A DNA stretch of 64,000 bases. It comes from Paracoccaceae bacterium. GTDB taxonomy: Bacteria; Pseudomonadota; Alphaproteobacteria; Rhodobacterales; Rhodobacteraceae. Shown here piece by piece: positions 25,148 through 33,953 of this stretch. Every line of letters starts with the position of its first letter. Position 1 is the stretch's first letter. The notes under the pieces were generated by a model, which was given only the letters and a program-made list of their open reading frames with translations, had not been told where the DNA came from and did not search any database. The DNA lies in the NCBI GenBank assembly GCA_030148225.1, contig JASBTX010000009.1:1-64000 (forward strand), written 5' to 3'. Position numbers and translations under genes: made by a program.

Positions 25148-25443
25148 CCAGAGCGAATTGCCCACTGGCGGTTTTGCGCCACAATTAAATCCCCTCTGTC
25201 ACCGATGCCTGAAGGATCGCGGCGAATCTGGTTGCGGCGGAAAATCGGTGGGTTTCCACGCGCATTGTGATGGGTGCAAAATTCGACAAGGCATGTATTA
25301 AAATGACACCAAAAACGACAATTCAGTTAATACATAGGTGAAAAAGTATATAACCACGACGAAAAGGTATTGGCGAACTAGGGGGTTCAAACCCCACGAT
25401 TGCGCCATCTTGCCCAAGTCGGGGCAATTTTAGGGAGGAATCC
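25148..25443. promoter_or_regulatory. upstream region of the polyol (smo) operon
   Basis: This 296-bp gap has no gene. Its right part is AT-rich (about 25285-25375) and suits a promoter. GGGGTT-CA-AACCCC at about 25383-25396 is a near-palindrome just upstream; with the following bases to GCGCCA it also resembles the T-arm and 3' end of a tRNA. GGGAGG lies before the smoE start. It may hold the site bound by the AraC regulator in the operon. Confidence 0.4.
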
Positions 25444-26727
25444 ATGACCAAATTTAAATCGACCGCACTGGGGCTGACCCTTTGCGTTACCGGGGCCATG
25501 ACGGCATCGGCACAGGAACTGACAATCGCGATCGTGAACAACGGTCACATGATCAACATGCAAACTGTTGCCGAGGCATACACAGCCGAAACCGGCGTAA
25601 CCCTGAACTGGGTCTCGCTGGAAGAAGGCGTTCTGCGCGAGCAGGTCACGTCGGATACGGCAACCGGTGGCGGTCAGTATGACGTCATCAATATCGGTAT
25701 GCAGGAAGCACCGATCTGGGGCGCCGCAGGCTGGATTGAGCCGCTGAACTTTGGCGCCGATTACGACATCGACGACATGCTGCCAGCCATCCGCAACGGC
25801 CTGTCCTACGAAGGTACGCTTTACGCCGCGCCTTTCTATGGTGAATCCTCGATGGTCATGTATCGCAAAGACCTGACGGATGCCGCGGGCGTATCCATCG
25901 CCGACAATGACAGCTGGGACAATATCAAGGCGGCCGCGATGGCCATCCATGATCCCGATAACGGTGTTTACGGCGCATGCCTGCGCGGTAAGCCGGGCTG
26001 GGGCGACAACATGGCCTTCATCACGACGATGGTGAACTCGTTTGGCGGTGCTTGGTTCGATGCCGACATGAAGCCGACCATCGACAGCGACGAATGGCGT
26101 GCCGCGATCAACTTCTATGTTGATCTGCTGGGCAACTACGGACCTCCGGGTTCGGAAGGCAACTCTTTCAACGAGATCCTTGCGCTTTATAACGAAGGCA
26201 AATGCGGCATGTGGATCGACGCCACCATCGCGGCTTCGTTCCTGACGGTTGACGGTGTTGCCTATGCGCAGTCGCCGAATGCCGGTAACCCTGTTGGTGC
26301 CAACTGGCTGTGGGCATGGGCGATGGCTGTTCCTGCCGGTTCGCCAAATGCAGATGCCGCAAAGGCGTTCATCGAGTGGGCAACGTCCAAAGAGTATATC
26401 CAGGCCGTTGCAAACCATCCTGACTTTGGCTGGGGTTCGGTTCCGACCGGTACGCGCGCCTCGACTTATGCTTATGACGAGTTCAAGGCTGTTGCCGGCT
26501 TCGCCGAAGCCGAAATGATGGCCATCGAATCCGCTGCACCTGAAGCGACTGACCTGAAGCCATATGTTGGTGTTCAGTTTGCCGCGATCCCTGAATTCCC
26601 AGAGGTTGGCAGCGCCGTTGCTCAGGAAATGGCCGCAGCGCTCTCGGGTGCCAAGTCGGTTGACGAAGCGCTGGCCGCTTCTCAGGCCGCCGCAGACTCG
26701 ATCATGCGTGAAGCTGGTTACTACTGA
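25444..26727 (+). CDS. smoE: polyol ABC transporter substrate-binding protein
   Basis: A 427-residue family-1 solute-binding protein with a signal peptide cleaved after TASAQ. The mature start ELTIAIVNNGHMINMQTVAEAYTAETGVTLNWVSLEEGVLREQVTSDTATGGGQYDVINIGMQEAPIW is close to the sorbitol/mannitol-binding proteins of Rhodobacter-type smo operons. It also has ALYNEGKCGMWIDATIAASFL and NWLWAWAMAVPAGSPNADAAKAFIEWATSKEY. It delivers a sugar alcohol in the periplasm to SmoF/SmoG. The gene begins a seven-gene operon and is followed by a hairpin. Confidence 0.88.
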   Translation: MTKFKSTALGLTLCVTGAMTASAQELTIAIVNNGHMINMQTVAEAYTAETGVTLNWVSLEEGVLREQVTSDTATGGGQYDVINIGMQEAPIWGAAGWIEPLNFGADYDIDDMLPAIRNGLSYEGTLYAAPFYGESSMVMYRKDLTDAAGVSIADNDSWDNIKAAAMAIHDPDNGVYGACLRGKPGWGDNMAFITTMVNSFGGAWFDADMKPTIDSDEWRAAINFYVDLLGNYGPPGSEGNSFNEILALYNEGKCGMWIDATIAASFLTVDGVAYAQSPNAGNPVGANWLWAWAMAVPAGSPNADAAKAFIEWATSKEYIQAVANHPDFGWGSVPTGTRASTYAYDEFKAVAGFAEAEMMAIESAAPEATDLKPYVGVQFAAIPEFPEVGSAVAQEMAAALSGAKSVDEALAASQAAADSIMREAGYY

Positions 26728-26743
26728 TCAGTTGAAAATACCC

Positions 26744-26774
26744 GAAAGGTCCGGCCCTGATTGCCGGGCCTTTC
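26744..26774 (+). terminator. hairpin between smoE and smoF
   Basis: GAAAGGTCCGGC pairs with GCCGGGCCTTTC (12 bp with one G-T pair) around a 7-base loop, 17 bases past the smoE stop. No long T-run follows. It is probably a partial terminator or stabiliser that raises binding-protein output over permeases. Confidence 0.65.
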
Positions 26775-26892
26775 ACCCAAGTCCGAAAAGCTCACCAGCC
26801 GGGGCCATGACCCTGACGTGACTGACGGCAATCGACCATCTGTCCGCGCTTCTGCCACTGGCGATGGTATCGCAATCAGGGTTTACTGAGAT

Positions 26893-27834
26893 ATGTCCAA
26901 ACGAACGCTCCCCCGCCTGCTTCAGACACCGGCCGTCATACTGCTATTGATCTGGATGCTGATCCCTCTGGGGATGACCCTGTATTTCTCTTTCATCCGC
27001 TATGTTCTGAACAACCTCAGACGGCCCGAATGGACAACCCCCAGCCTGAGCAACTGGCGTGGCTTTGGAAACTATGAATACGTGCTCTTCGGCGCCAAGG
27101 ATTTCTGGTTCGCTGTCAAGAACAGCGTTTTCATCGTCAGCAGCATCATCGTTCTGACCGTGGTTCTGGGCCTTGCGATTGCCGTTCTTATCAATCGATC
27201 ATTCCCGGGGCGCGGCATTGTCCGGGTGTTGCTGATTTCACCGTTTTTCGTCATGCCGGCCGTGAATGCGGTCTTGTGGATCAACATGATCCTTGACCCG
27301 GTTTTGGGTCTGCAGGGGCTGGCCGTTTCCGGTATTAACGAGCTGGTCGCCGGTCTGAGGGATGCGCCTTTGATTGGCTGGTTTTTCTCACTCTGGCCGG
27401 AGATCGAGCCGATTTCATTTCGTGCCACCCAGACCTCGGCCTATGCGGTGATCATCATGGTGACATGGCAATGGACACCCTTTGCCGTGCTGATTTTCAT
27501 GACATCGCTCCAATCCGAAGATCAGCAGCAGAAAGAGGCCGCCATTCTGGACGGGGCAGGGGCCTGGGCGCAGTTCCGTTTCCTGACCCTGCCGCATCTG
27601 GCAAGACCCGTGGCGATCGTGGTCATGATCCAGGCGATCTTTCATTTGTCGCTTTATGCCGAAATCGAAATCGTGAGCCGGGGCAACGGCAACAAGAACC
27701 TGCCCTATCTGATCGGCGAGTTTGCTTCGAACAATATTGGCGCGGCAAGTGCGACGGGCATTTTCGCGGTCATTCTGGCCAATATCGTGGCGATATTCCT
27801 GCTGCGCATGGTCGGCAAGAGCCTGATGGAATAG
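26893..27834 (+). CDS. smoF: polyol ABC transporter permease
   Basis: A 313-residue inner-membrane permease of the MalF type with six helices. Signatures are GMTLYFSFIRYVLNNL near the N-terminus, VKNSVFIVSSIIVLTVVLGLAIAVLINRSFPGRG, and the cytoplasmic EAA loop EAAILDGAGAWAQFRFLTLPHLARP, which contacts the ATPase. It precedes smoG by 11 bases and lies downstream of the smoE hairpin. It acts as a heterodimer with SmoG. Confidence 0.9.
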   Translation: MSKRTLPRLLQTPAVILLLIWMLIPLGMTLYFSFIRYVLNNLRRPEWTTPSLSNWRGFGNYEYVLFGAKDFWFAVKNSVFIVSSIIVLTVVLGLAIAVLINRSFPGRGIVRVLLISPFFVMPAVNAVLWINMILDPVLGLQGLAVSGINELVAGLRDAPLIGWFFSLWPEIEPISFRATQTSAYAVIIMVTWQWTPFAVLIFMTSLQSEDQQQKEAAILDGAGAWAQFRFLTLPHLARPVAIVVMIQAIFHLSLYAEIEIVSRGNGNKNLPYLIGEFASNNIGAASATGIFAVILANIVAIFLLRMVGKSLME

Positions 27835-27845
27835 GGGGGCGGAGT

Positions 27846-28682
27846 ATGGCAATCGTCGCGCAACAAACGAAGTTCAGCAAAATCTTCTGGCCGGTTCTGG
27901 CATGGTTCATCGCGCTGATATTCTTCTTTCCGATCTTCTGGATGGTCCTGACCAGCTTCAAGACAGATGCCGATGCGGTAAAACCGGAATTCCTGTTCAC
28001 GTTCAAACCGACGCTGGAAAACTATCTGAACATGACCGCAAACTATGACTACTGGCGCTTTGCCACGAACTCGGTCATCACGTCGGTCTTCGCGACAGGT
28101 TTTGCGCTGGCGGTCGGTGTGCCCTGCGCCTACGCCATGGCATTCAACCCCAGCCGCGCCACCAAGGACGTGCTGATGTGGATGTTGTCGACCAAGATGC
28201 TGCCGGCGGCTGCGGTGCTCTATCCCATGACTTTTCTGACCAAGAATTTCCTGGGTGTGTTCGATACCAAGTTTCTGGTCATCGTGGTGCTCAGCCTGAT
28301 CAACCTGCCCATCGTGATCTGGATGCTGTTCACCTATTTCAAGGAGATCCCCAAAGAGATCATCGAAGCCGGCAAGATGGATGGCGTCAGCACCTGGGGT
28401 GAAATCAAGGATATCCTGCTGCCCCTGGCATGGGGCGGGCTGGCGTCAACTGCGCTCCTGACCTTTATCTTCTGCTGGAACGAGGCTTATTGGACAGTGC
28501 GCCTGACGACGACCGAGGCGGCCACCCTGTCGAAACTGATCGAGGGCAACCGTGCGCCTGAGGGGCTGTTCTTTGGCCGGTTGTCGGCCGTATCCGCCGC
28601 TGCGGTGGGCCCCATTATCGTGCTGGGCTGGTTCTGTCAGAAGCAGCTTGTTCAGGGTCTGACATTCGGTGCGGTGAAATGA
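27846..28682 (+). CDS. smoG: polyol ABC transporter permease
   Basis: I start at MAIVAQQTKFSKIFWPVLAW (27846), not at the track start inside smoF. The 278-residue MalG-type permease has six helices. It contains FWMVLTSFKTDADAV near the N-terminus, NSVITSVFATGFALAVGVPCAYAMAF, and the EAA loop EIIEAGKMDGVSTWGEIKDILLPLAWGG. The stop overlaps the start of the dehydrogenase gene (ATGA). Confidence 0.92.
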   Translation: MAIVAQQTKFSKIFWPVLAWFIALIFFFPIFWMVLTSFKTDADAVKPEFLFTFKPTLENYLNMTANYDYWRFATNSVITSVFATGFALAVGVPCAYAMAFNPSRATKDVLMWMLSTKMLPAAAVLYPMTFLTKNFLGVFDTKFLVIVVLSLINLPIVIWMLFTYFKEIPKEIIEAGKMDGVSTWGEIKDILLPLAWGGLASTALLTFIFCWNEAYWTVRLTTTEAATLSKLIEGNRAPEGLFFGRLSAVSAAAVGPIIVLGWFCQKQLVQGLTFGAVK

Positions 28683-29449
28683 GACTTGATCCGGCCCCTG
28701 TTGACCTGACGGGCAAGACCTGTCTGGTGACCGGTGCCAATGGCGGCATCGGCGCGTCAACGGCCGCGCATTTTGCGGCGCTGGGTGCACGGGTGATGAC
28801 CACCGACCTGTCGGACCGGTTCGACGGCGAATGCGACAGTGATCATCGCGGCATTGATCTGCTGGACAATCAGGGATTGCAGGAATGTTGTGACTGGATT
28901 GCCGCCGAGACGCCGGACGTGGTTTTCAACAATGCTGCCATTTTCGACATGGGAAGTGTGCTGGATGCCGGGCTGGATCAGTTCGACAAGCTCTTTGGCC
29001 TCAATGTCCGCGCAATGTACGCGGTGATGCAGGCCGCCGCCCGTGCATTGGTATCGGCGGGCCGCTCCGGCTCCATCATCAACCTCGCCAGCCAGGCAGG
29101 TCATCGTGGCGAGGCGCTTGTCGCGCATTACTGCGCCACCAAGGCCGCCGTCATCAGCTATACCCAATCGGCGGCACTGGCACTGGCGCCGCATGGTATC
29201 CGCGTCAACGCGATCAGCCCCGGCGTCGTCGACACGCCGATGTGGGATAGCGTGGACGCCCTTTTTGCCCGCTTCGAAGGCAAGGAAATAGGCCAGAAAA
29301 AGCGTGAGGTCGGCGAAGCCGTGCCGCTGGGCTACATGGGTCGTCCCTTTGAAATCGCCCGCGCTGCTGTGTTTCTGGCGACCGATCAGTCCCAATATGT
29401 CACCGCCCAGACCATCAGCGTCGATGGCGGCAGTGTCCTGAGGTTCTGA
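28679..29449 (+). CDS. smoS: short-chain polyol (sorbitol) dehydrogenase
   Basis: A 256-residue NAD-dependent short-chain dehydrogenase. It has the cofactor motif TGANGGIG (about 18-25), NNAAIF, the catalytic Ser in INLASQAGHRGE, and YCATK (Tyr and Lys). FEGKEIGQKKREVGEAVPLGYMGRPFEIARAAVFLATD near the C-terminus matches sorbitol/galactitol dehydrogenases of smo operons. It oxidises an imported hexitol to a ketose in the cytoplasm. The gene overlaps smoG and is followed closely by the AraC gene. Confidence 0.87.
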   Translation: MRLDPAPVDLTGKTCLVTGANGGIGASTAAHFAALGARVMTTDLSDRFDGECDSDHRGIDLLDNQGLQECCDWIAAETPDVVFNNAAIFDMGSVLDAGLDQFDKLFGLNVRAMYAVMQAAARALVSAGRSGSIINLASQAGHRGEALVAHYCATKAAVISYTQSAALALAPHGIRVNAISPGVVDTPMWDSVDALFARFEGKEIGQKKREVGEAVPLGYMGRPFEIARAAVFLATDQSQYVTAQTISVDGGSVLRF

Positions 29450-29452
29450 GCC

Positions 29453-30349
29453 ATGTCGATCATCCAGCCAGAGTTTGAATATGTCGACCGCGCGACCGAG
29501 ACCATCCGCTATCTGGAGCATGGCTGGCCGACCGAGCTCTGCCGCTGGCACAGCCACGAAGAATACGAACTCCACCTGATTGTCGCGACCCGGGGCAAAG
29601 CCTTTGTGGGTGACTATATCGGTGACTTTCAGCCGGGAGCGCTGTTCCTGACAGGCCCGAACCTGCCCCATAACTGGATCACGGATGAAATCACCAGTCC
29701 CCGGCCGGTCGAGATCAGGGACATGCTGGTGCAGTTCAGCCAGGACAGTATCGATCAGCTGACACTGGCCTTTCCCGAATTCACAGAGATGTCGGCCATG
29801 TGGGAACTGGCCAAATCGGGCATCGAATTCGTGGGTTTCGACCCGACATTCGCACGCGGGCATTTTGAACGCATTCGCAACACAAGGGGCGCGGAGCGCA
29901 TCGCGGCCTTCATTCGCTTTCTCGTGCGTGTGAATGAACATGCAGAAAAGCGCGCGCTTTCGGTGGTCAGCATGATGCAGCCCGAAGGCAACAGCCGACA
30001 GGCGCGCATCGCCGATGTCGTGGATCATATCATCCAGAACTACGCCGAGGAAATCTCGCTTGAGCAGGCCGCGGGCAAGGCAAATATGAGCGTGACGGCG
30101 TTCTCCCGGAATTTTCAGAAGGTAACCGGCAACAAATTCGTCGAATTCGTCAATCGCGTGCGGATCGGCCATGCCTGCTCGATGCTCTATGCGACCGACG
30201 ATCAGGTTTCGACCATTTGCTATGATGTCGGTTTTCAGAATCTGGCGAATTTCAACCGCCATTTCCTCAAGATGAAAAACATGACGCCGACAGCTTATCG
30301 CGAGCTCGCGCGCAGTGAACTTGTTCCGAAAGGAGCAGCATCGGCATGA
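29453..30349 (+). CDS. AraC-family transcriptional regulator
   Basis: A 298-residue regulator. The N-terminal cupin sensor (about 20-110) includes WHSHEEYELHLIVATRGKAFVGDYIGDFQPGALFLTGPNLPHNW. The C-terminal double helix-turn-helix (about 180-290) includes ISLEQAAGKANMSVTAFSRNFQKVTGNKFVEFVNRVRIGHACSMLYATDDQVSTICYDVGFQNLANFNRHFLK. It lies in the middle of the smo operon, between smoS and mtlK, and overlaps mtlK by four bases. It probably activates this operon in response to a polyol. Confidence 0.92.
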   Translation: MSIIQPEFEYVDRATETIRYLEHGWPTELCRWHSHEEYELHLIVATRGKAFVGDYIGDFQPGALFLTGPNLPHNWITDEITSPRPVEIRDMLVQFSQDSIDQLTLAFPEFTEMSAMWELAKSGIEFVGFDPTFARGHFERIRNTRGAERIAAFIRFLVRVNEHAEKRALSVVSMMQPEGNSRQARIADVVDHIIQNYAEEISLEQAAGKANMSVTAFSRNFQKVTGNKFVEFVNRVRIGHACSMLYATDDQVSTICYDVGFQNLANFNRHFLKMKNMTPTAYRELARSELVPKGAASA

Positions 30350-31761
30350 AACACCAACCCGTCATCTACAAGACGGTCTATGACCGCGCAGCCGTCACGG
30401 TTGGTATCGTGCACGTGGGATACGGCGCGTTTCACCGCGCACATCAGGCGGTCTATCTTGATGACTACATGCAGATCAGTGGCGATCTGCGCTGGGGAAT
30501 TGCCGCGATAAATCTGCGCCCATCGGAAAGCGATGCATTTGCCGCAGCCCAGAGATCGGGCGACGGGTATCTGGTCAAGACGACAGCGCCGGACGGCAAC
30601 CGCAGTTTTCGCACCGTCCGCGCTCATCAGGAATTTGCCGACTGGGCAGAGGATGCCGCTGCCGCCGAGGAATTGGTCGCGCGTGCCTCGGTACATGTCC
30701 TGTCGATCACCGTGACCGAAAGCGGATATTATCTGAATGACACCGGCGCGCTCAATGTCGATGACCCCGTTATCGCTCAGGAGATTTCGGGCGGCGCGGC
30801 GCGTTCGGTCTATGCCTTTTTGTCACGCGCACTTGCGCGGCGTCGGGCGGCTGGCGGTCCGGGCCTGACGATCCTCTGCTGTGACAACATCCGTTCAAAC
30901 GGCCGGATGCTGGAGACGAATTTCAAGACCTATCTGGCAGAAACGGGCCTTGACGAACTGTTGGATTGGGTCGCGGTTCACGTCACCTTTCCCTGCTCGA
31001 TGGTTGACAGGATCACACCGCGCGCAAATGAAATGCTGACAGACGAGGTTCAGGGCCTGTTGCCGGGCTCGGATCTGGCACCGATCCATGCCGAGGATTT
31101 TTCGCAATGGGTGCTCGAAAACAGGATGGCGGGCCCCTTTCCCGATTTGGCACAATCAGGCGTTCAGATCGTCGATAATGTCGATCCGTATGAAGAGGCC
31201 AAGATCAGGATCCTGAACGGTGGACATACTGGGCTGGCCTATCTGGGGGCACTGGCGGGCTACGAGACCTTTGATCAGGCGATGCGCGACCCCGCCCTGC
31301 GCGAACATTTCGACGGATGGGAATATCAGGAGGTTCTGCCGGGCCTCACGCTCGACCTGCCATTCGACAAGCAGGCCTATACCCAAAGCGTCGCCGAACG
31401 GTTCGGTAACGCGGCAATAGCGGATCAGTTGGGCCGGATATGTATGGATGGCTGGTCCAAGATGCCGATCTATGTGCGGCCGACGCTGGCGGCATGTCTG
31501 GCGTTGGGTATCACACCCAAATTCGGCTTTGACTGCATCGCCAGCTGGTATGTCTATGCCCGCCGCTTTGCCGCCGGGACAATGCCGATCACCTATCACG
31601 AACCCTATTGGGATTTGTTGCTGCCGCTTCTCGCGCGCGGGCAGGAAGATGCCTTTGCGCGGGTGCCGGTTCTTTGGGGTGATCTGCCGCAAACCTACTC
31701 AGAATTCGTGCCGGGGCTCATCTCGGCCATCGAAAGGATGGAAGAAAAATGGCCAGCTTGA
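30346..31761 (+). CDS. mtlK: mannitol 2-dehydrogenase family oxidoreductase
   Basis: A 471-residue long-chain polyol dehydrogenase. Features are GIVHVGYGAFHRAHQAVYLDDYM at the N-terminus (NAD site), SITVTESGYYLN, ILCCDNIRSNGRMLETNFKTYL, FPCSMVDRITP, and the catalytic Lys-Asn-His in EEAKIRILNGGHTGLAYLGAL. It should oxidise D-mannitol (or arabitol) to the ketose. It belongs to the same family as uxuB in this window but differs in NAD-site wording and is clustered with the polyol importer. It overlaps smoK by 13 bases. Confidence 0.9.
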   Translation: MKHQPVIYKTVYDRAAVTVGIVHVGYGAFHRAHQAVYLDDYMQISGDLRWGIAAINLRPSESDAFAAAQRSGDGYLVKTTAPDGNRSFRTVRAHQEFADWAEDAAAAEELVARASVHVLSITVTESGYYLNDTGALNVDDPVIAQEISGGAARSVYAFLSRALARRRAAGGPGLTILCCDNIRSNGRMLETNFKTYLAETGLDELLDWVAVHVTFPCSMVDRITPRANEMLTDEVQGLLPGSDLAPIHAEDFSQWVLENRMAGPFPDLAQSGVQIVDNVDPYEEAKIRILNGGHTGLAYLGALAGYETFDQAMRDPALREHFDGWEYQEVLPGLTLDLPFDKQAYTQSVAERFGNAAIADQLGRICMDGWSKMPIYVRPTLAACLALGITPKFGFDCIASWYVYARRFAAGTMPITYHEPYWDLLLPLLARGQEDAFARVPVLWGDLPQTYSEFVPGLISAIERMEEKWPA

Positions 31762-32783
31762 CGATTCAGGGCGTGTCGAAATCCTATGGTGATGTCGAGG
31801 TGATGCACGACATCGATCTCGATATTGCCGATGGAGAGTTTGTCGTATTTGTCGGCCCGTCGGGCTGTGGTAAATCCACGCTACTGCGGATGATTGCCGG
31901 GCTCGAGGATATTTCGGGCGGAACCGTTGCCATCGGCGATCAGGTCGTCAACGAGGTCGCACCGGCCAAAAGGGGTGTGGCCATGGTGTTTCAGACCTAT
32001 GCGCTCTATCCGCATATGAACGTTTACAAGAATATGGCGTTTGGCCTCAGGCAGGCAAAAATGCCCGAGGATGAAATCGACAAACGCGTGCGAGGCGCTG
32101 CAGAGGTCTTGCATATCACCGATTATCTGGATCGGACGCCGCGCGCGCTTTCGGGTGGTCAGCGACAGCGGGTCGCCATCGGGCGCGCCATCGTTCGCGA
32201 ACCCGAAGTGTTCCTGTTTGACGAGCCTCTTTCGAACCTTGATGCCGCGCTCAGGGTGCAGACCCGTCTGGAAATCGCCCGCCTGCACGAACGGTTGGGA
32301 TCAACCATGATCTATGTCACCCATGACCAGGTCGAGGCGATGACGCTGGCCGACAAAATCGTGGTACTGCGCGACGGCCGGATCGAGCAGGTAGGCTCTC
32401 CCATTGAACTTTATGAGCGGCCCCGGAACGCCTTTGTCGCGCAGTTTATCGGCAGTCCGAAGATGAATTTTTTCGAGGCGTCCACGCTGTCGGAAAATGC
32501 CGCCACCGCGCTGGGCATCACAATAGACGAGAGCGCCATTGTGGGCATCAGGCCCGAACATCTGAGGGTATGCGCCGAGGGGCAGGAGGCGATCCGCGCC
32601 AAGCTGGAACTGGTCGAGCATCTGGGTGAACACGTTCTGGTTCACATGATCGCGGATGACGGTACAGAGTTCATCACCAAAATGGAAAAACCGCCCCAAA
32701 CCGCCCGGGGGGATTATATCGCCTATTCGGCCGATCCCTCGCTGGTTCATCAGTTCGACAAGGCAAGCGGCCAGCGCAGATAG
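31749..32783 (+). CDS. smoK: polyol ABC transporter ATP-binding protein
   Basis: A 344-residue MalK-type ATPase. It has Walker A GPSGCGKST (about 37-45), Q-loop MVFQTYALYPHMNVYKNMAFGL, signature [15 protein letters not shown], Walker B VFLFDEPLSNLD and the H-loop YVTHDQVEAMTLADK. A C-terminal TOBE-type domain follows (IVGIRPEHLRV...VHMIADDGTEFITKM). It powers SmoF/SmoG. It is the last gene of the operon; the next gene is convergent 33 bases away. Confidence 0.94.
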   Translation: MASLTIQGVSKSYGDVEVMHDIDLDIADGEFVVFVGPSGCGKSTLLRMIAGLEDISGGTVAIGDQVVNEVAPAKRGVAMVFQTYALYPHMNVYKNMAFGLRQAKMPEDEIDKRVRGAAEVLHITDYLDRTPRALSGGQRQRVAIGRAIVREPEVFLFDEPLSNLDAALRVQTRLEIARLHERLGSTMIYVTHDQVEAMTLADKIVVLRDGRIEQVGSPIELYERPRNAFVAQFIGSPKMNFFEASTLSENAATALGITIDESAIVGIRPEHLRVCAEGQEAIRAKLELVEHLGEHVLVHMIADDGTEFITKMEKPPQTARGDYIAYSADPSLVHQFDKASGQRR

Positions 32784-32816
32784 CCGGGCCCCACCGGCGC
32801 CCCGATTTTCTGTCCT

Positions 32817-33953
32817 TCAGGTTTCGTACCTTTGGCTGAACTCAGCGCGGATCGCGTCGGTATGTTCCCCCAGCCGTGGCAATGGCTTTGCGGTGTCGCC
32901 GGTCGCCGATGCCTGTCCCGCCGGGCGCGGTACGGACACGGTTGCGCCGGTATCGAGCCTGACATCCAGACGGCGGAGTGCCGGATGGCTGCCCAGTTCG
33001 CTGACCGCGGTCTGACGGGACCATGCGATGCGCGCCGCCGCGCAGCGTTCTGCGGCCTCGTGGCAGGTCATCGCGGCGAATGCGGGCGAAATTTCCCGAT
33101 CCAATGCTTCGCGATGTACCACCCTGAGCGGATTGGTGGCGAAATCGGGATGATCGGCCAGATCGGGGCGGTGCAGCGCATCGCGACAGAGTGACTGCCA
33201 TTCTGCCGCTGTCTGTACGGCAATCAGAATGGTGCCATCGGCACAGTCAAAAGGCCCGTAGGGATAAATCACCGCATGGGCCAGCCCGTGGCGACCGGTT
33301 TCGATGCCGCCCTGCTCATGATGCAAAAGCGGCACCGCCATCCAGTCGGCCATAACGTCAAACATTGGCATCTCGATATGCTTTCCCCGCCCGGTCTGTT
33401 CGCGTTCGATCAGCGCCTCCAGAATGGCGGCATAGGCGTTCGAACCGGTGGCGATATCCGCGACCGAGACACCAACCTTGGACGGGGTGTCCGGCGTGCC
33501 GGTGACGGCGCTGACACCGCTTTCGGCCTGAACGAGAAGGTCATAGGCCTTCATCCCCGCATAAGCTGTGTCCTGACCATAGCCGACGATCGAGGTTACG
33601 ATCAGACGGGGATATTCACGCGACAATCGGGCATCGTCAAACCCAAGGTGTGACAACGCGCCCGGAGCCAGATTGCTTACAAGGATATCTGCACGGGCCA
33701 GCATCCGCGCCAACAGCTTGGCATCGTCATCTGTTCTCAGGTCCAATACAGCGCTTTCCTTACCCCGGTTGAGCCAGGTGAAATGCGCCGATGTGCCCTG
33801 TACGGCGGCATCATAATGGCGCGCCGTCTCGCCACCCGGGCGCTCGATCTTGATAACGCGCGCCCCGGCATCGGCAAGGCGCAATGTGCAAAGCGGTGCC
33901 GCAACGGCCTGCTCCAGCGATATGACAAGCCTGCCTTCCAGCGGGGCCATCAA
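32817..33953 (-). CDS. CaiB/BaiF family CoA-transferase
   Basis: A 378-residue family III CoA-transferase. It starts MMAPLEGRLVISLEQAVAAPLCTLRLADAGARVIKIERPGGETARHYD. The catalytic aspartate is in AYDLLVQAESGVSAVTGTPDTPSKVGVSVADIATG, and HFTWLNRGKESAVLDLRTDDD is a family block. It moves CoA between carboxylic acids; carnitine, formyl or malate-type substrates are known for relatives. It overlaps the acyl-CoA dehydrogenase start by four bases, so the two act on the same acid. Confidence 0.9.
   Translation of the reverse strand: MMAPLEGRLVISLEQAVAAPLCTLRLADAGARVIKIERPGGETARHYDAAVQGTSAHFTWLNRGKESAVLDLRTDDDAKLLARMLARADILVSNLAPGALSHLGFDDARLSREYPRLIVTSIVGYGQDTAYAGMKAYDLLVQAESGVSAVTGTPDTPSKVGVSVADIATGSNAYAAILEALIEREQTGRGKHIEMPMFDVMADWMAVPLLHHEQGGIETGRHGLAHAVIYPYGPFDCADGTILIAVQTAAEWQSLCRDALHRPDLADHPDFATNPLRVVHREALDREISPAFAAMTCHEAAERCAAARIAWSRQTAVSELGSHPALRRLDVRLDTGATVSVPRPAGQASATGDTAKPLPRLGEHTDAIRAEFSQRYET

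Noticed and set aside
25387-26418. 343-aa minus ORF opposite smoE
   Set aside because: It is antisense to a clear binding-protein gene with signal peptide; the long frame results from codon bias.
28757-30262. 501-aa minus ORF opposite smoS and the AraC gene
   Set aside because: Both sense-strand genes have complete family motifs; this is a codon-bias shadow, and it would span two genes.
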